Positions 6,694-12,550 of a stretch of DNA of 52,289 bases are shown piece after piece. Source of the stretch: a virus; IMG/VR virus record IMGVR_UViG_3300049846_000828, positions 1 through 52,289 of that record, one strand, 5' to 3'. A program made the translations under genes and the position numbers. Within the stretch, counting starts at the first letter, position 1. Each line of letters starts with the position of its first letter. Below the pieces are notes generated by a model that made no database searches, was not told where the DNA came from, and worked only from the letters and a program-made list of their open reading frames with translations.

Positions 6694-6755
6694 GCTGGAT
6701 GCGGCACCGGAACCGCCCGCGACGATCCCCCGTTCACTTTGGTGCCGCATCCAGC
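6694..6755 (-). ncRNA. 15-bp perfect hairpin in the leader of the annealing-protein gene
   Basis: GCTGGATGCGGCACC (6694-6708) is a perfect inverted repeat of GGTGCCGCATCCAGC (6741-6755) around a 32-base loop that can form a further GAAC/GTTC helix. On the minus-strand transcript it ends 12 bases before the AGGAGAG of erf. No T-run follows, so it is not a standard terminator; it could be an attenuator, a binding site for a protein, or a ribosome-loading control. A DNA operator is possible but 15-bp arms with a 32-base gap are unusual for one. Confidence 0.65.
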
Positions 6756-6757
6756 AC

Positions 6758-6809
6758 TTGCGCTTTCTCTCCACTGTGTTGGACACAGGCCCTCGGAGAG
6801 TCAGCGCAA
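6758..6809 (-). ncRNA. Nested stem structure next to the erf leader hairpin
   Basis: Three helices are stacked: 6758-6763 with 6804-6809 (TTGCGC/GCGCAA), a 3x3 internal loop, 6767-6772 with 6795-6800 (CTCTCC/GGAGAG), then 6774-6779 with 6783-6788 (CTGTGT/ACACAG) and a 3-base loop. It begins four bases after the stop of the upstream gene. Together with the neighbouring 15-bp hairpin it makes a two-domain leader of about 115 bases before erf. It was not matched to a known riboswitch class. Confidence 0.6.
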
Positions 6810-6812
6810 ATC

Positions 6813-6893
6813 TCATCCCTTGATTGTCAGAACAATGATCGCGCCCATCCCGCCAAACGTGACGGCGCAGAGGAAAAGCTCAGACCAGCTCAT
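6813..6893 (-). CDS. 26-residue membrane peptide
   Basis: A single hydrophobic segment (LFLCAVTFGGMGAIIVLTI) makes up nearly all of the peptide. The ATG overlaps the stop of the previous gene (ATGA), which supports translation. Function unknown. Confidence 0.55.
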   Translation of the reverse strand: MSWSELFLCAVTFGGMGAIIVLTIKG

Positions 6894-7207
6894 GCGCGCT
6901 CTCTCTGGAAGTGCCGGTGCTCTGCGTTCGGGGCGAGAACGATCCCGTTGCGGTTGATGATCTCGTCCGAGATGTACCGCTTGTACTTGGGCCGAAGAGC
7001 GTAGGCGTTGAGGTGCTTGGTCAGCGGCTTCAGGAGATCGGATTCGATGGGCTTGCCCTCTGGCGCGGACCACGAACCAAGGTTCCAGTGCAGCTCGCCA
7101 CCGCTCACCCACCAGTCCACATAGACCCGCGCATCAAGCATCAGCCAATGGCCGGGGGCGTATTCGACTTCAGCTTCTTCGAAGAGGATGTGTTCGTGCC
7201 CGGTCAT
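6890..7207 (-). CDS. Hypothetical protein
   Basis: 105 residues, Trp/Tyr-rich, mixed strand and helix (WLMLDARVYVDWWVSGGELHW region), ending in a basic tail. No family recognised. It overlaps both neighbours by four bases in the early-left operon. Confidence 0.7.
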   Translation of the reverse strand: MTGHEHILFEEAEVEYAPGHWLMLDARVYVDWWVSGGELHWNLGSWSAPEGKPIESDLLKPLTKHLNAYALRPKYKRYISDEIINRNGIVLAPNAEHRHFQRERA

Positions 7208-7440
7208 GCTGCGACCCCTTCGATGAGCTTCATCTTCGGCATCAGCAGATCATCAATGATCGCGCTTTCAGTGGTGTCAGTGATCCGAGCCACAACACCA
7301 GGGCGGCGATCGTCAGTGACGTAGACCTCACAACCAGCATCGGCTTCCTTGTGGATCCGGAGGCCGTTTGGTGTGATGCGGATCAGAACCCGCTTGGAGA
7401 ATTGCACTGCCGGTTTGCGGCGGAGGAAGCGGTTGAGCAT
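7204..7440 (-). CDS. Hypothetical protein
   Basis: 78 residues with alternating strand-like segments (KRVLIRITPNGLRIH, GCEVYVTDDRRPGVVARI). CGGAG lies eight bases before the ATG at 7440; the longer frame from 7509 would run into the upstream gene. No family recognised. Confidence 0.65.
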   Translation of the reverse strand: MLNRFLRRKPAVQFSKRVLIRITPNGLRIHKEADAGCEVYVTDDRRPGVVARITDTTESAIIDDLLMPKMKLIEGVAA

Positions 7441-7445
7441 GGCGG

Positions 7446-7685
7446 TCACTCCGCCTCGATGGAGAACGATGCGCCAGCGTGCATTCCGCACATGATCATG
7501 CCGCGCCAAGGCGTCGTCTCAAGATCAACCAGCACCTCAACGTCGCGGGATCTCAAGAATGGCCGAGCGTGTTTGAGGATTTTCGTTTCAAGGATGTCCT
7601 CGGTGTCGGCTTGGATCGACACCGGGCCGACAGTGCGAGACCGGCCAATGCGGTTTTCATCAAAGGTGATTCTGTAATTTGGCAT
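7446..7685 (-). CDS. First gene of the early-left operon, hypothetical
   Basis: 79 residues, strand-rich N-terminus (YRITFDENRIG) and a C-terminus with MIMCGMHAG. No family recognised. It has no clear Shine-Dalgarno and lies about 97 bases after the predicted transcription start, behind the 13-bp leader hairpin. Being first behind the operator-controlled promoter suggests an immediate-early role. Confidence 0.65.
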   Translation of the reverse strand: MPNYRITFDENRIGRSRTVGPVSIQADTEDILETKILKHARPFLRSRDVEVLVDLETTPWRGMIMCGMHAGASFSIEAE

Positions 7686-7714
7686 CGGGTGGGCATCCCG
7701 TAGGGTTGAAAAGG

Positions 7715-7782
7715 ATCACCGGCCGACTTGGGGAGTGGCTTCCGTCCGCGTGTCGTTGGGGTTAGCGGTGTCGGCCGGTGAT
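7715..7782 (-). ncRNA. 13-bp perfect hairpin at the 5' end of the early-left transcript
   Basis: 7770-7782 and 7715-7727 are perfect inverted repeats of 13 bases (minus-strand ATCACCGGCCGAC and GTCGGCCGGTGAT) around a 42-base loop. The 5' arm begins at about the predicted transcription start (7782) and the 3' arm is followed by CCTTTTC. It could be a leader attenuator, or an RNA antitermination element of the kind known as put in phage HK022; no N-like antiterminator gene is recognised here. The function is inferred. Confidence 0.6.
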
Positions 7783-7788
7783 GAGCAA

Positions 7789-7817
7789 AACGTAAATGAC
7801 AAGCTGTCATACGTCAA
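7789..7817 (-). promoter_or_regulatory. Early-left promoter
   Basis: On the minus strand, TTGACG (7817-7812) and TACGTT (7794-7789) are separated by exactly 17 bases. The operator at 7796-7810 fills the spacer, so repressor binding would block RNA polymerase. The predicted start point is near 7782, where the leader hairpin begins. Confidence 0.7.
7796..7810. promoter_or_regulatory. Repressor operator, early-left site 1
   Basis: ATGACAAGCTGTCAT is a perfect 6-bp palindrome around a 3-base centre, located between -35 and -10 of the early-left promoter. Related sites occur at 7826-7840 and 8291-8305, giving the consensus ATGACA-N3-TRTCAT. Confidence 0.75.
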
Positions 7818-7825
7818 CTGTAAAA

Positions 7826-7840
7826 ATGATAAAATGTCAT
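7826..7840. promoter_or_regulatory. Repressor operator, early-left site 2
   Basis: ATGATAAAATGTCAT has the same half-sites with one mismatch. Its centre is 30 bases from site 1, about three helical turns, which suits cooperative binding of two dimers on one face of the DNA. Confidence 0.65.
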
Positions 7841-7936
7841 TCGGCGTGTGGAAAACTTGCAGACGCACGTATGCCGCCGCGATCGATTGTTGATCGCGAT
7901 CAAGAAGCTATCTTTCCGGTGAGTAAAAAGCGTGCT
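7841..7936. other. Spacer with 7-bp inverted repeat downstream of the repressor gene
   Basis: CGCGATC (7878-7884) and GATCGCG (7892-7898) are perfect inverted repeats around a 7-base loop. They follow the repressor stop on the minus strand. No T-run follows, so this is either a weak terminator or another protein site. No gene is seen in the interval. Confidence 0.4.
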
Positions 7937-8227
7937 CTACTTTTGCTTGCGTAGATCGCGTATTCTAGTCGCCAGCGTATACGGCAGCCCAGATGGGTCA
8001 CCTCGATACAGCCAGTCTAGCGTTAGACCATAGACGTTGCAGAGCTTCATGGCGGCCTGCAAGGTCAGCAATCGCTTCCCGGTTTCAAACCGATTGTAAA
8101 GCGATTGCTCCAGACCCGCACCCTCACCAAAATCACGCTGATCTTCCACGCCAAGGGCCGCGCGCGACTCTTTCAGTCGCCGCGCCGTATCCATCGCATG
8201 GTCGCCTGAATCGAGAGGATCGTGCAT
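7937..8227 (-). CDS. XRE-family phage repressor (immunity)
   Basis: 96 residues from the ATG at 8227. A Cro/C1-type HTH is visible (RRLKESRAALGVEDQRDFGE, LEQSLYNRFETGKRLLTLQAAMKLCNVYGLTLDWLYRGD). There is no C-terminal S24 peptidase, so induction would not be by RecA-driven self-cleavage. The frame is open to an ATG at 8305, but that would put coding sequence through the operator at 8291-8305, so an internal start (8227 or 8194) is preferred. It is divergent to the Cro-like gene and probably binds the ATGACA-N3-TRTCAT sites. Confidence 0.75.
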   Translation of the reverse strand: MHDPLDSGDHAMDTARRLKESRAALGVEDQRDFGEGAGLEQSLYNRFETGKRLLTLQAAMKLCNVYGLTLDWLYRGDPSGLPYTLATRIRDLRKQK

Positions 8228-8281
8228 CGCGGCATATGCATAACCTTTCCACAGATGGTTTGCAGTTGCCGTGCTGTCATG

Positions 8282-8310
8282 TTGCACAGAATGACAATTT
8301 ATCATATTGT
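8282..8310 (+). promoter_or_regulatory. Early-right promoter
   Basis: TTGCAC (8282-8287) and TATTGT (8305-8310) are 17 bases apart, with the operator 8291-8305 between them. The expected start point is at about 8317, at or next to the ATG of the Cro-like gene, so the mRNA may be leaderless. Confidence 0.65.
8291..8305. promoter_or_regulatory. Repressor operator, early-right site
   Basis: ATGACAATTTATCAT matches the two early-left sites. It sits inside the spacer of the rightward promoter, the same geometry as site 1 at the leftward promoter. A half-site TGTCAT occurs at about 8275-8280. Confidence 0.7.
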
Positions 8311-8333
8311 ACGAGCCATGAAGCGGATCACAA
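8306..8333 (-). promoter_or_regulatory. Possible repressor-maintenance promoter
   Basis: On the minus strand TTGTGA (8333-8328) and TACAAT (8311-8306) are 16 bases apart and would start a transcript near 8299 toward the repressor gene. It overlaps the rightward -10, so the two promoters should exclude each other. This is a consensus match only. Confidence 0.4.
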
Positions 8334-8593
8334 CCATCCCCGAGTTGATTGAGGCCCTGGGTGGCGACACCCTAGTTGCAGACATGCTGGGCATATCTCA
8401 ATCAGCCGTCGCTCACTGGAAGCTGCGCAATCAGATCGCGTCTGGTTGGCACATGCGCTTGCTCTCGGAAGCGATCGACCGCGGGTATCGGGTCGAGAAG
8501 AGCGTGTTTGGCTTGGCTGAGCACGAAGCAGAGAAACTGTTTGCGATGCTCTATCGCGAACCACGGGCGGCGGCATCAAACACCGCCGCCTAG
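8318..8593 (+). CDS. Cro/YdaS-like HTH protein, possibly leaderless
   Basis: 91 residues with an HTH of the YdaS/Cro type near the N-terminus (DTLVADMLGISQSAVAHWKLRNQIAS) followed by helices. It is divergent to the repressor and controlled by the same operator type, so it probably favours lytic growth or represses the repressor. No Shine-Dalgarno precedes the ATG, and the predicted transcription start coincides with it. Longer frames from 8222 run through the promoter and are rejected. Confidence 0.8.
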   Translation: MKRITTIPELIEALGGDTLVADMLGISQSAVAHWKLRNQIASGWHMRLLSEAIDRGYRVEKSVFGLAEHEAEKLFAMLYREPRAAASNTAA

Positions 8594-8599
8594 TCCTGC

Positions 8600-8951
8600 G
8601 TACCGGACACTTGTGCAGTCCAGAGAGGTAGATCGGGCTCTCCATCCTGATCGCGGCGCGCGTGCCAGCCCTTAGCGTTGGGGGCCTTTCTGGACTGCAG
8701 AGGTGTCACAGCCTCCCGAGCCGCCGACATCGCAACGCGCTGCACGTCGGCTCAAGCGCCGGTCCTTGTGAAGGATCCAATAGGGACCGGCGCAACCCCT
8801 CCCGTAATGCGTTCTCAGTGTTGCGTTGTTGCGTACCTTTCGGCGTCAGCGCCGGGGGCCGGTGTTCTGTTGGCAATGAGGCTGACAGAGCGGGATTCGT
8901 GACCGGCCTCCTGCGGTGCCGTCGTCAGCGGTTACCTCCCCAGTAGTTAAC
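8600..8951 (+). ncRNA. Candidate large structured RNA after the Cro-like gene
   Basis: Several strong helices occur in order. GCAGTCCAGA (8615-8624) pairs with 8689-8698 and closes two inner hairpins (8631-8637/8646-8652, and a CCAGC/GTTGG stem). Then come 8723-8728/8746-8751, a 10-bp stem 8756-8765/8784-8793, 8841-8845/8850-8854, and 8857-8863/8902-8908 enclosing a TCTGT/ACAGA stem. Apart from one GU pair in the 8631 stem and one in CCAGC/GTTGG, the arms are perfect. No open frame with a ribosome-binding site is convincing. It would be transcribed from the early-right promoter. Possible roles are an antitermination element or a trans-acting RNA; none is shown. Confidence 0.6.
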
Positions 8952-8980
8952 GGGAGCCGCGCAAATGCGGCTCCCCCCTT
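8952..8980 (+). terminator. Terminator-like hairpin before gcrA
   Basis: GGGAGCCGC (8952-8960) pairs perfectly with GCGGCTCCC (8967-8975) around a 6-base loop, followed by CCCTTTC. The tail is C/T-rich with only three T, so termination may be partial. It would end or attenuate the early-right transcript after the structured RNA. Confidence 0.6.
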
Positions 8981-9000
8981 TCGCCCGAAGGATTCAGCGT

Positions 9001-9537
9001 ATGTGGACAGATGAGCGCGTCGAAGCCGTCACTAAGCTTTGGAACGAAGGATTTTCGGCTTCGGAGATTGCGCGCCGCATCGGCAACGCCACACGCAACT
9101 CCGTCATCGGCAAGGTCACTCGCCTTGGCCTGCCAGGCCGCAAGGTCAAAGTGCGCCGGCCAGCCAATGACCGTTGGAACACCGAAGATCGCCGTATGGA
9201 ACGGGGCGACAAGCCATACAAGCAGGCCGTCAAGGCAATCAAGACAAACTGGCGCGCAGAGCCGCTGCCTGCCACACCAGTAACCGACGTTGCCCGTGTG
9301 GCCTTTGCCGACCTCGAGCCCGATCATTGCCGCTGGCCGGTTGGCGATCCTAAGCACGCCAGCTTCGGCTACTGCGGCTGCAAGAAGGTCGAAGGGCTGC
9401 CCTACTGCAATGCCCATGCGCGCCGCGCGTACACGGCCCCCGAGGCCAAGCAAAAGCCCCTGTATGGGCACGTCAACATCGTCATTCGGTCGGAAGCCGC
9501 CAAGCACCTCAACGCCAAGGAGTTCGCAGACTCCTGA
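9001..9537 (+). CDS. gcrA: GcrA-family cell-cycle regulator homologue
   Basis: 178 residues. The N-terminus (MWTDERVEAVTKLWNEGFSA, then EIARRIGNATRNSVIGKVTRLGL) is the GcrA DNA-binding domain. Residues 110-144 hold the C-terminal motif CRWPVGDP...FGYCGCKKV...PYCNAHARRAY, with Cys110, Cys125, Cys127, Cys136 and His139. In Caulobacter GcrA binds sigma-70 and activates promoters carrying CcrM-methylated GANTC. A phage copy could redirect host cell-cycle transcription or drive phage promoters; a GATTC lies at 8991-8995 just before the start. AAGGA precedes the ATG. The reading from 8965 would cross the terminator-like hairpin. Confidence 0.92.
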   Translation: MWTDERVEAVTKLWNEGFSASEIARRIGNATRNSVIGKVTRLGLPGRKVKVRRPANDRWNTEDRRMERGDKPYKQAVKAIKTNWRAEPLPATPVTDVARVAFADLEPDHCRWPVGDPKHASFGYCGCKKVEGLPYCNAHARRAYTAPEAKQKPLYGHVNIVIRSEAAKHLNAKEFADS

Positions 9538-9620
9538 AACGAATGACGGGGCAGCTGCGCCCAACAGCCACCCCGTTGCATTAGTGCGTACGCCACAACA
9601 GCCAGCATGGAGCGCTGACT
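9538..9620 (+). other. Short spacer with weak hairpin
   Basis: ACGGGG near 9546 can pair with CCCCGT near 9575. No convincing gene or promoter is seen here. Confidence 0.3.
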
Positions 9621-9809
9621 ATGACCATAGCACTAGCCCACGTGCGTCATTCAAGCAACTACGCAACAGAATTATCAACCGAAGAAAAGCGCGTGATCCG
9701 GTTCTTTGTCTCCGCACACATGACGGCTGACGAGATCGGAAACCGCCTGAGGATCTGCCCTCAAGAGGTTCGCGACTACTGCAAGTCCGTCAGCATCAAC
9801 GTGAAGTGA
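9621..9809 (+). CDS. Small HTH-like protein
   Basis: 62 residues. A region like a sigma-4/LuxR-type helix-turn-helix is visible (EEKRVIRFFVSAHMTADEIGNRL, then CPQEVRDYCKSV). GGAG lies eight bases before the ATG. It lies directly upstream of the replication initiator and may bind DNA there. The family is not certain. Confidence 0.65.
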   Translation: MTIALAHVRHSSNYATELSTEEKRVIRFFVSAHMTADEIGNRLRICPQEVRDYCKSVSINVK

Positions 9810-9816
9810 GAGTGTC

Positions 9817-10776
9817 ATGAGCCGCTGGTTCCGCTGGTACGCAGGCACTACCGAGGACGGCAAGTTCCGCATGGTTGCGCGTAACGCCAAAGTAACGGTT
9901 GCGACCGTTACGGGCGTATGGGCGGCGCTACTGGAAGACGCATCCCATCCAGATCATCGCGGCATCGTAACGAAGAATGAGGACTACTTCGCCGCCGTTC
10001 TCGATCTTGGCGACGGCGAAGCAGAGAAGATTTTCGCTGCCATGCAAGACGCCGACATGATCTCGGTTGGTCACGGCGCGATTACAATAACGCACTGGAA
10101 AGAACGGCAATTCGAGACGGACACAAAGGACGGCACGAACGCCGATCGGCAGCGTCGGTTCCGAGAGAGACGGAAGGAACACGCACAACAAACAGACCGT
10201 AACGGCACCGTAACGGCAGAGAAACGACCAGATACAGAAGCAGATACAGAAAAGAAAGAACAAGAGACCCCCCTACCCCCCGACGGGGGGCGGGTATCGG
10301 ATGAGCCGAATAAGCACCGTGAAGCATTGGCAGCTTTCGAAGCCTACAACGATCGCGCTCTTGTTCTCGGACTCCCGCAAGCCAGCAAGCTTACCCCAGA
10401 CCGCAAGCGGCGCATTAGCGCCCGCCTCCGAGACTTCGGCCCTGATGGATGGGCCAAGGCCCTAGCGAACCTGGACACGCCATTCCTGCGGGGCCTCACG
10501 GATCACCGCTTCCGAGCGGACCTCGACTTCGTTTGCCAAGCCAAATCCTTCTCGAAACTTCACGACGGCGGATACGCGCCAGCCCAAGGAACACCAGATG
10601 CAGCAGATCGGAACCGTCCTGCCCGTAATCTCTCAAAGTCCGAACGGCTCAAAGCTGCCGTCGACCGAGCCATGCACGACAACGTCACCGTCTTTGCTGC
10701 ACGATCAAGCTGGAAGACAGCAGATGACGGCGATGCTCACGCAGTGTTTTCGGGCGCTGAAATTATACGGGCGTGA
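9817..10776 (+). CDS. Replication initiator / replisome organiser
   Basis: 319 residues. The N-terminal winged-helix-like domain (about 1-95: WFRWYAGTTEDGKFRMVARN, ALLEDASHPDHRG, HWKERQF) and a charged linker precede a C-terminal domain (about 195-255: LTPDRKRRISARLRDFG, FLRGLTDHRFRADLDFV). This resembles the lambda-O/DnaD-like organisers of temperate phages, which bind an origin within their own gene and recruit the helicase. Six GTAACG motifs in the first 400 bases of this gene are candidate binding sites. Confidence 0.75.
   Translation: MSRWFRWYAGTTEDGKFRMVARNAKVTVATVTGVWAALLEDASHPDHRGIVTKNEDYFAAVLDLGDGEAEKIFAAMQDADMISVGHGAITITHWKERQFETDTKDGTNADRQRRFRERRKEHAQQTDRNGTVTAEKRPDTEADTEKKEQETPLPPDGGRVSDEPNKHREALAAFEAYNDRALVLGLPQASKLTPDRKRRISARLRDFGPDGWAKALANLDTPFLRGLTDHRFRADLDFVCQAKSFSKLHDGGYAPAQGTPDAADRNRPARNLSKSERLKAAVDRAMHDNVTVFAARSSWKTADDGDAHAVFSGAEIIRA
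9881..10217. repeat. GTAACG motif cluster, candidate replication origin
   Basis: GTAACG or its complement occurs at 9881, 9892, 9906 (complement), 9967, 10199 and 10210. The pair at 9892-9911 forms an 8-bp perfect palindrome with a 4-base centre, and 10196-10217 is a tandem of two 11-base copies (ACCGTAACGGC). The motif lies inside the initiator gene, as lambda O iterons do. About 0.2 copies would be expected by chance in this interval. Confidence 0.5.
10276..10290. repeat. C6/G6 hairpin inside the initiator gene
   Basis: CCCCCC-GAC-GGGGGG, preceded by another C-run (10268-10273). It lies in the linker-encoding part, 60 bases after the GTAACG tandem. It might be part of the origin or simply a low-complexity linker. 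Confidence 0.35.
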
Positions 10777-11053
10777 TGCTGACGATTTCGACGCCATCAA
10801 CGCCATGTTCCAGCTCGTCTTGGCTGACTACCCCATCGACAAGATCAAGCAGGCGTTCGCTGTGTACCTAAAACGCTGCAACGAACTCCCGGCCCCAGCC
10901 GATATCGTTCAGATCATTGAACGCGACGGCAAGCCACCTCTCGAACGCGCGGTTTACATCGCGATTTCCAAGAAGCAGCCAGAAGACCGTTCGTCGAGCG
11001 ACTGGGCGTATATGCGTGAATACGAGAAATATTCGAAGACGGGGGCCTACTGA
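10724..11053 (+). CDS. Helicase-loader-like replication protein
   Basis: 109 residues, helical. The pattern FQLVLADYPIDKIKQAFAVYLKRCNELPAPADIVQIIE resembles the N-terminal domain of G39P-like helicase loader/inhibitors, with a conserved PxPxDI element. GGAAG lies six bases before the ATG at 10724. It overlaps the end of the initiator gene by 53 bases in another frame. Position after the initiator fits an O/P-like pair; the assignment is tentative. Confidence 0.6.
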   Translation: MTAMLTQCFRALKLYGRDADDFDAINAMFQLVLADYPIDKIKQAFAVYLKRCNELPAPADIVQIIERDGKPPLERAVYIAISKKQPEDRSSSDWAYMREYEKYSKTGAY

Positions 11054-11322
11054 TGCAGAAGCGCGCCACAACGGACAACGGCGAGCGCTACCCGACGCCG
11101 GTAGGAGCTTTCGAAGTGTGGTTCGCCGCGCGCTGCCGTGAAGCAGCTACGGCGCAGACCGAGGCGCAGATTGAAGCAGCCGTTGAGTCAGTCCGTCCAT
11201 ACGCCGCCGCGCAATGGTGCCTGCCGAGCCGTCTGGAAACGATCACTGCCATAGCCCGCAAGCGGTGGAACGAACTCAATCGCGGCAACGATCGCAAGAA
11301 AGCAGCAGCAGGTGACGCATGA
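11053..11322 (+). CDS. Hypothetical protein of the replication operon
   Basis: 89 residues, Ala-rich helices and a basic C-terminus (ITAIARKRWNELNRG). The ATG shares a base with the upstream stop (TGATG) and the stop overlaps the next start. No family recognised. Confidence 0.65.
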   Translation: MQKRATTDNGERYPTPVGAFEVWFAARCREAATAQTEAQIEAAVESVRPYAAAQWCLPSRLETITAIARKRWNELNRGNDRKKAAAGDA

Positions 11323-11825
11323 GATACGCCCTCGCAATCCTTGTAGCGATGACCCTTCCCGCATGCGCTCAGGAAGCCTCAACACCAATCTGGCCAGGAA
11401 CGCCTGAGTTCAAGCCGCTATGGTCCGAACCACCGAGGAAGAAACCGCAGGTTCGCGGCTGGGTCAGACATTCCCCGCCGGCACGGACCATCATCAAGCG
11501 GGATGTGGTGGCAAAGCCAGAGAAGATCGAAGCGCGCTGCAAGCCGTCTGTCGCGGCAACAGGTGACAGCGCCAAGAGCGAAACCGCAGCCAAGCTCGAG
11601 AGTCAGAAGGCATGGAAGGGGGAAGTCCAATGGCAGTACGGGAACATGTACCTCGACCTGCAAAACGCTGAAGACATTTCCTACCAGTGCGGTCCCTCAT
11701 CGGTTCCCCGCTACGGCGGCACGGTAGAAGCGACGGTCAGCAAGTTCCTCCCCATCGAAAGCATCACGTGCCGCGTCAAGGCCAGCCCGTGTGCCGTGCC
11801 GGTGCAGAAGGACAACGGGAAATGA
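11319..11825 (+). CDS. Exported (probable lipo-) protein
   Basis: 168 residues. The N-terminus is a signal peptide with positive start, hydrophobic core and LPAC, which could be a lipobox with Cys16 lipidated; signal peptidase I cleavage at AQEA is the alternative. The mature part has Pro-rich then strand-rich sequence with Cys pairs at the end (YQCGPSS, CRVKASPC). A secreted protein amid replication genes is an accessory gene candidate, for example for surface modification or superinfection exclusion; this is inference. Confidence 0.65.
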   Translation: MRYALAILVAMTLPACAQEASTPIWPGTPEFKPLWSEPPRKKPQVRGWVRHSPPARTIIKRDVVAKPEKIEARCKPSVAATGDSAKSETAAKLESQKAWKGEVQWQYGNMYLDLQNAEDISYQCGPSSVPRYGGTVEATVSKFLPIESITCRVKASPCAVPVQKDNGK

Positions 11826-11986
11826 CCGGCTTTCGCACCGCGATCAAGAACGTCCGCTTGAAGTCTGATCCTGACGGCAAGGTCCATCTCGTCCGCGTCC
11901 ACAAGCTCCAAGCAGGCAAGTCACCCCGAACAGAACACGCCAAGGCAGCCAAGCAAGCCGCCAAATGGAAGGAGAAGTCTAAGTGA
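11822..11986 (+). CDS. Small basic protein
   Basis: 54 residues, Lys/Arg/His-rich with an Ala/Lys C-terminus (HAKAAKQAAKWKEKSK). The start overlaps the upstream stop (ATGA). It probably binds nucleic acid; no family recognised. Confidence 0.6.
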   Translation: MTGFRTAIKNVRLKSDPDGKVHLVRVHKLQAGKSPRTEHAKAAKQAAKWKEKSK

Positions 11987-12231
11987 TCGACCCTAACCGC
12001 ACAGCAGAGCGCGCGACTGATGCAGCTCTCAAAGCAATAGAAGAACACGGCCTTGTTCGTGATCGCATCCTCACAGCAATCAGAGACGTGATCGCGGGGG
12101 AGGTGGCGATGGCGCCTGTACTAGACGTCGTCGCGACCAACGAGATGATGCGCCGCAACGCCGAACACTACTCCCCCATTCCAGTTCCCTGGGACGCTGT
12201 ACCGCTCGCAACAAAGAAAGGTGGAGCATGA
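11983..12231 (+). CDS. Hypothetical protein
   Basis: 82 residues, helical N-terminal half. AAGGAG lies eight to nine bases before the GTG start, which overlaps the upstream stop (GTGA). No family recognised. Confidence 0.65.
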   Translation: MIDPNRTAERATDAALKAIEEHGLVRDRILTAIRDVIAGEVAMAPVLDVVATNEMMRRNAEHYSPIPVPWDAVPLATKKGGA

Positions 12232-12428
12232 AGCTCGCACTTCACATCGCCCTAGCTGGCGTCGGCGCGATTGTCTGCGCCGTCGTGTCGGTGATTGGCA
12301 TGACGGCCTTGGCTAAGATTGCCCAACTCGGCTTTGGGCACGCTCTTGCCGTGCTCCATCTGACCATGGCGATCGGCTTTTACATCGGGTTGCGCGTAGC
12401 TCTTAAGCACAAGAAGGAAACACCATGA
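12228..12428 (+). CDS. Small two-pass membrane protein
   Basis: 66 residues with two hydrophobic segments (about 4-30 and 38-58) and a basic tail (KHKKETP). It overlaps both neighbours by four bases. Function unknown. Confidence 0.65.
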   Translation: MKLALHIALAGVGAIVCAVVSVIGMTALAKIAQLGFGHALAVLHLTMAIGFYIGLRVALKHKKETP

Positions 12429-12550
12429 CCGCAGAAGTTCAAACAGCCGTAGAAGCCCACATCAACGACCTTCGCCGCCGTGCTGAAGCTGGAGACCAAG
12501 ATGCAATCAAATCGCTCGCGTGCTGGATCCTCAACGCGCCGGACAAATGA
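12425..12550 (+). CDS. Small helical protein
   Basis: 41 residues (VEAHINDLRRRAEAGDQDAI region), resembling a short Sel1-like or coiled helix. AAGGAAA precedes the ATG and the gene overlaps the upstream stop. A membrane-peptide gene starts inside it in another frame. Confidence 0.55.
   Translation: MTAEVQTAVEAHINDLRRRAEAGDQDAIKSLACWILNAPDK

Noticed and set aside
8662-8946. Two overlapping plus-strand frames (94 and 74 codons)
   Set aside because: Neither has a ribosome-binding site and both are odd in composition. The inverted repeats that cross them favour an RNA. The 74-codon frame from 8678 (TTG start) is the better alternative if the RNA idea fails.
8947-9564. 205-codon minus-strand open frame
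   Set aside because: Antisense to gcrA, whose motifs are unmistakable.
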